This document shows positions 63,432-64,000 of a stretch of DNA of 64,000 nucleotides, one piece after another (positions within the stretch are counted from its first letter, which is position 1; each line of letters begins with the position of its first letter). The position numbers were made by a program, and so were the translations under genes. Where the stretch lies: contig CBINNO010000001.1 of assembly GCA_966252055.1 (NCBI GenBank), forward strand, positions 1-64,000. Reading direction: 5' to 3'. The stretch comes from Pararheinheimera sp966252055 (GTDB taxonomy: Bacteria; Pseudomonadota; Gammaproteobacteria; Enterobacterales; Alteromonadaceae). The notes below the pieces were generated by a model. It was not told the DNA's origin. It ran no database searches and saw only the letters and a list, made by a program, of their open reading frames with translations.

Positions 63432-63467
63432 CGAGGGTCACTGGTTCGAACCCAGTACCATCCACCA
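63432..63467 (+). repeat. Copy of the tRNA-Val 3' half
   Basis: 36 bases identical to 63329-63364 (variable loop, T arm, acceptor 3' strand and CCA). The bases before it do not form a D or anticodon arm, so it is not a second tRNA. It looks like an att-type scar of an element that used the tRNA 3' end, or the remnant of a deleted tandem tRNA. Confidence 0.85.
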
Positions 63468-63612
63468 TATTCCAAGCGTACAACTCCAAGTTAATTTACT
63501 CAGAAGAAGTGCACCGCACGTTCTCTGTGACAACACCGCTATCACTGGCTTGCCTGATGGCCACATCGTGCCATGACGGTTGGTTTGTCCACTGCGCCGC
63601 GCTATCAAAAGC

Positions 63613-63637
63613 AAGCCCGGACGGACTCGCCGGGCTT
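63613..63637 (-). terminator. Possible terminator after the right-edge gene
   Basis: AAGCCCGG, 9-base loop, CCGGGCTT; on the minus strand followed by GCTTTTG. Ten bases after the stop of the gene at the window edge. Confidence 0.55.
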
Positions 63638-63646
63638 CTGCTGTCA

Positions 63647-64000
63647 TTATTTCGGCGTAAAGCGTAGTTCGATTTGCTGATAATACAGCTGCGTTTTGCC
63701 TTCATAACCCGAATCGGTCCCGACAAAAATCCATACAGAACCGTCGGACGCCGTCGTCAGCGTCAAAGATTGCTCTGCCGTGCTGCTCAGTGTCTTCGCT
63801 TTGTAGACAGTCCCGGCGCAGTTGGCACCGGCGGTCGCCACATTGCCCAGCACTTTTGCCTGAGTGCCGTCCTGGGACTGATTCCCTTTCGGCACATTCA
63901 GATAGTAACCTTCCTGTTTTGGTTCTTTGTCGGCATAACCGACCTTCAGATATACCGCCTCGCCCGGCGCGCCACCGGCGCCCATACAACCCTCGCCGGC
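63647..64000 (-). CDS. C-terminal part of a protein of unknown function, start beyond the window
   Basis: The frame is open to the window edge; 117 residues are visible. GEGCMGAGGAPGEAVYLKVGYADKEPKQEGYYLNVPKGNQSQ and LTTASDGSVWIFVGTDSGYEGKTQLYYQQIELRFTPK suggest a beta-rich secreted or surface domain; the internal Met at 63985 is unlikely to be the start. Gly-rich upstream part. Not assigned to a family. Confidence 0.6.
   Translation of the reverse strand, partial: AGEGCMGAGGAPGEAVYLKVGYADKEPKQEGYYLNVPKGNQSQDGTQAKVLGNVATAGANCAGTVYKAKTLSSTAEQSLTLTTASDGSVWIFVGTDSGYEGKTQLYYQQIELRFTPK

Overview
The window reads as chromosomal DNA of a polarly flagellated gammaproteobacterium, most likely Alteromonadales of the Rheinheimera/Alishewanella kind. 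This rests on a sigma-54-driven flg cluster combined with CheV/CheR and the FlgO/FlgP/FlgT outer-membrane ring proteins, on argW-type tRNA-Arg and tRNA-Val sequences, and on many secreted lipoprotein peptidases. The genus is inference. No insertion sequence, prophage or CRISPR array was seen.

Layout. 1-19.7 kb is a flagellar block. On the minus strand lie a flagellin gene (cut by the window edge), flgL-K-J-I-H-G-F, flgE-D-C-B, cheR and cheV. On the plus strand lie flgA-M-N and flgT. On the minus strand again are flgP and three consecutive FlgO-family lipoprotein genes. Sigma-54 promoters (GG-N10-GC) can be read directly before flgB, flgF, flgP, flgT and the FlgO trio, and sigma-28 promoters before flagellin and flgM, so the normal class hierarchy is written into the DNA. 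An intrinsic terminator splits the flgB-E and flgF-L units. 19.8-31.6 kb holds housekeeping genes: a YegD-type Hsp70, RhlE helicase, a pseudouridine synthase, an MFS pump, a broken DUF885 peptidase, a CNNM transporter, an S9 peptidase and a dienelactone hydrolase. 31.7-39.1 kb is a MacB-like efflux operon (adaptor, ATPase, two permeases) followed by its own NtrC-type regulator and kinase; it starts at a sigma-54 promoter with palindromic upstream sites. 39.2-56.4 kb carries M16 and M28 peptidases, a GH13 lipoprotein, an Orn/Lys/Arg decarboxylase, a diguanylate cyclase, ppnP, an Atm1-type exporter and a DUF4397 lipoprotein. 56.6-64 kb holds a Na/Ca antiporter, rpiA, serA, an unusual intergenic repeat array, a DUF481 protein, gltX and tRNA-Val.

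The most notable points are lesions and repeats. FlgC appears to lack about 23 residues containing the conserved axial-protein motif, in frame. The DUF885 gene has a TAA exactly where the catalytic Glu of its HExxPGHH motif belongs. rpiA has an in-frame TAA at about codon 151. After serA there is an array of 14-bp units whose 4-bp arms change but stay complementary. A 36-bp copy of the tRNA-Val 3' half lies just downstream of the intact tRNA. All coordinates and motif readings were made by eye; family assignments come from recognised motifs, not database searches.
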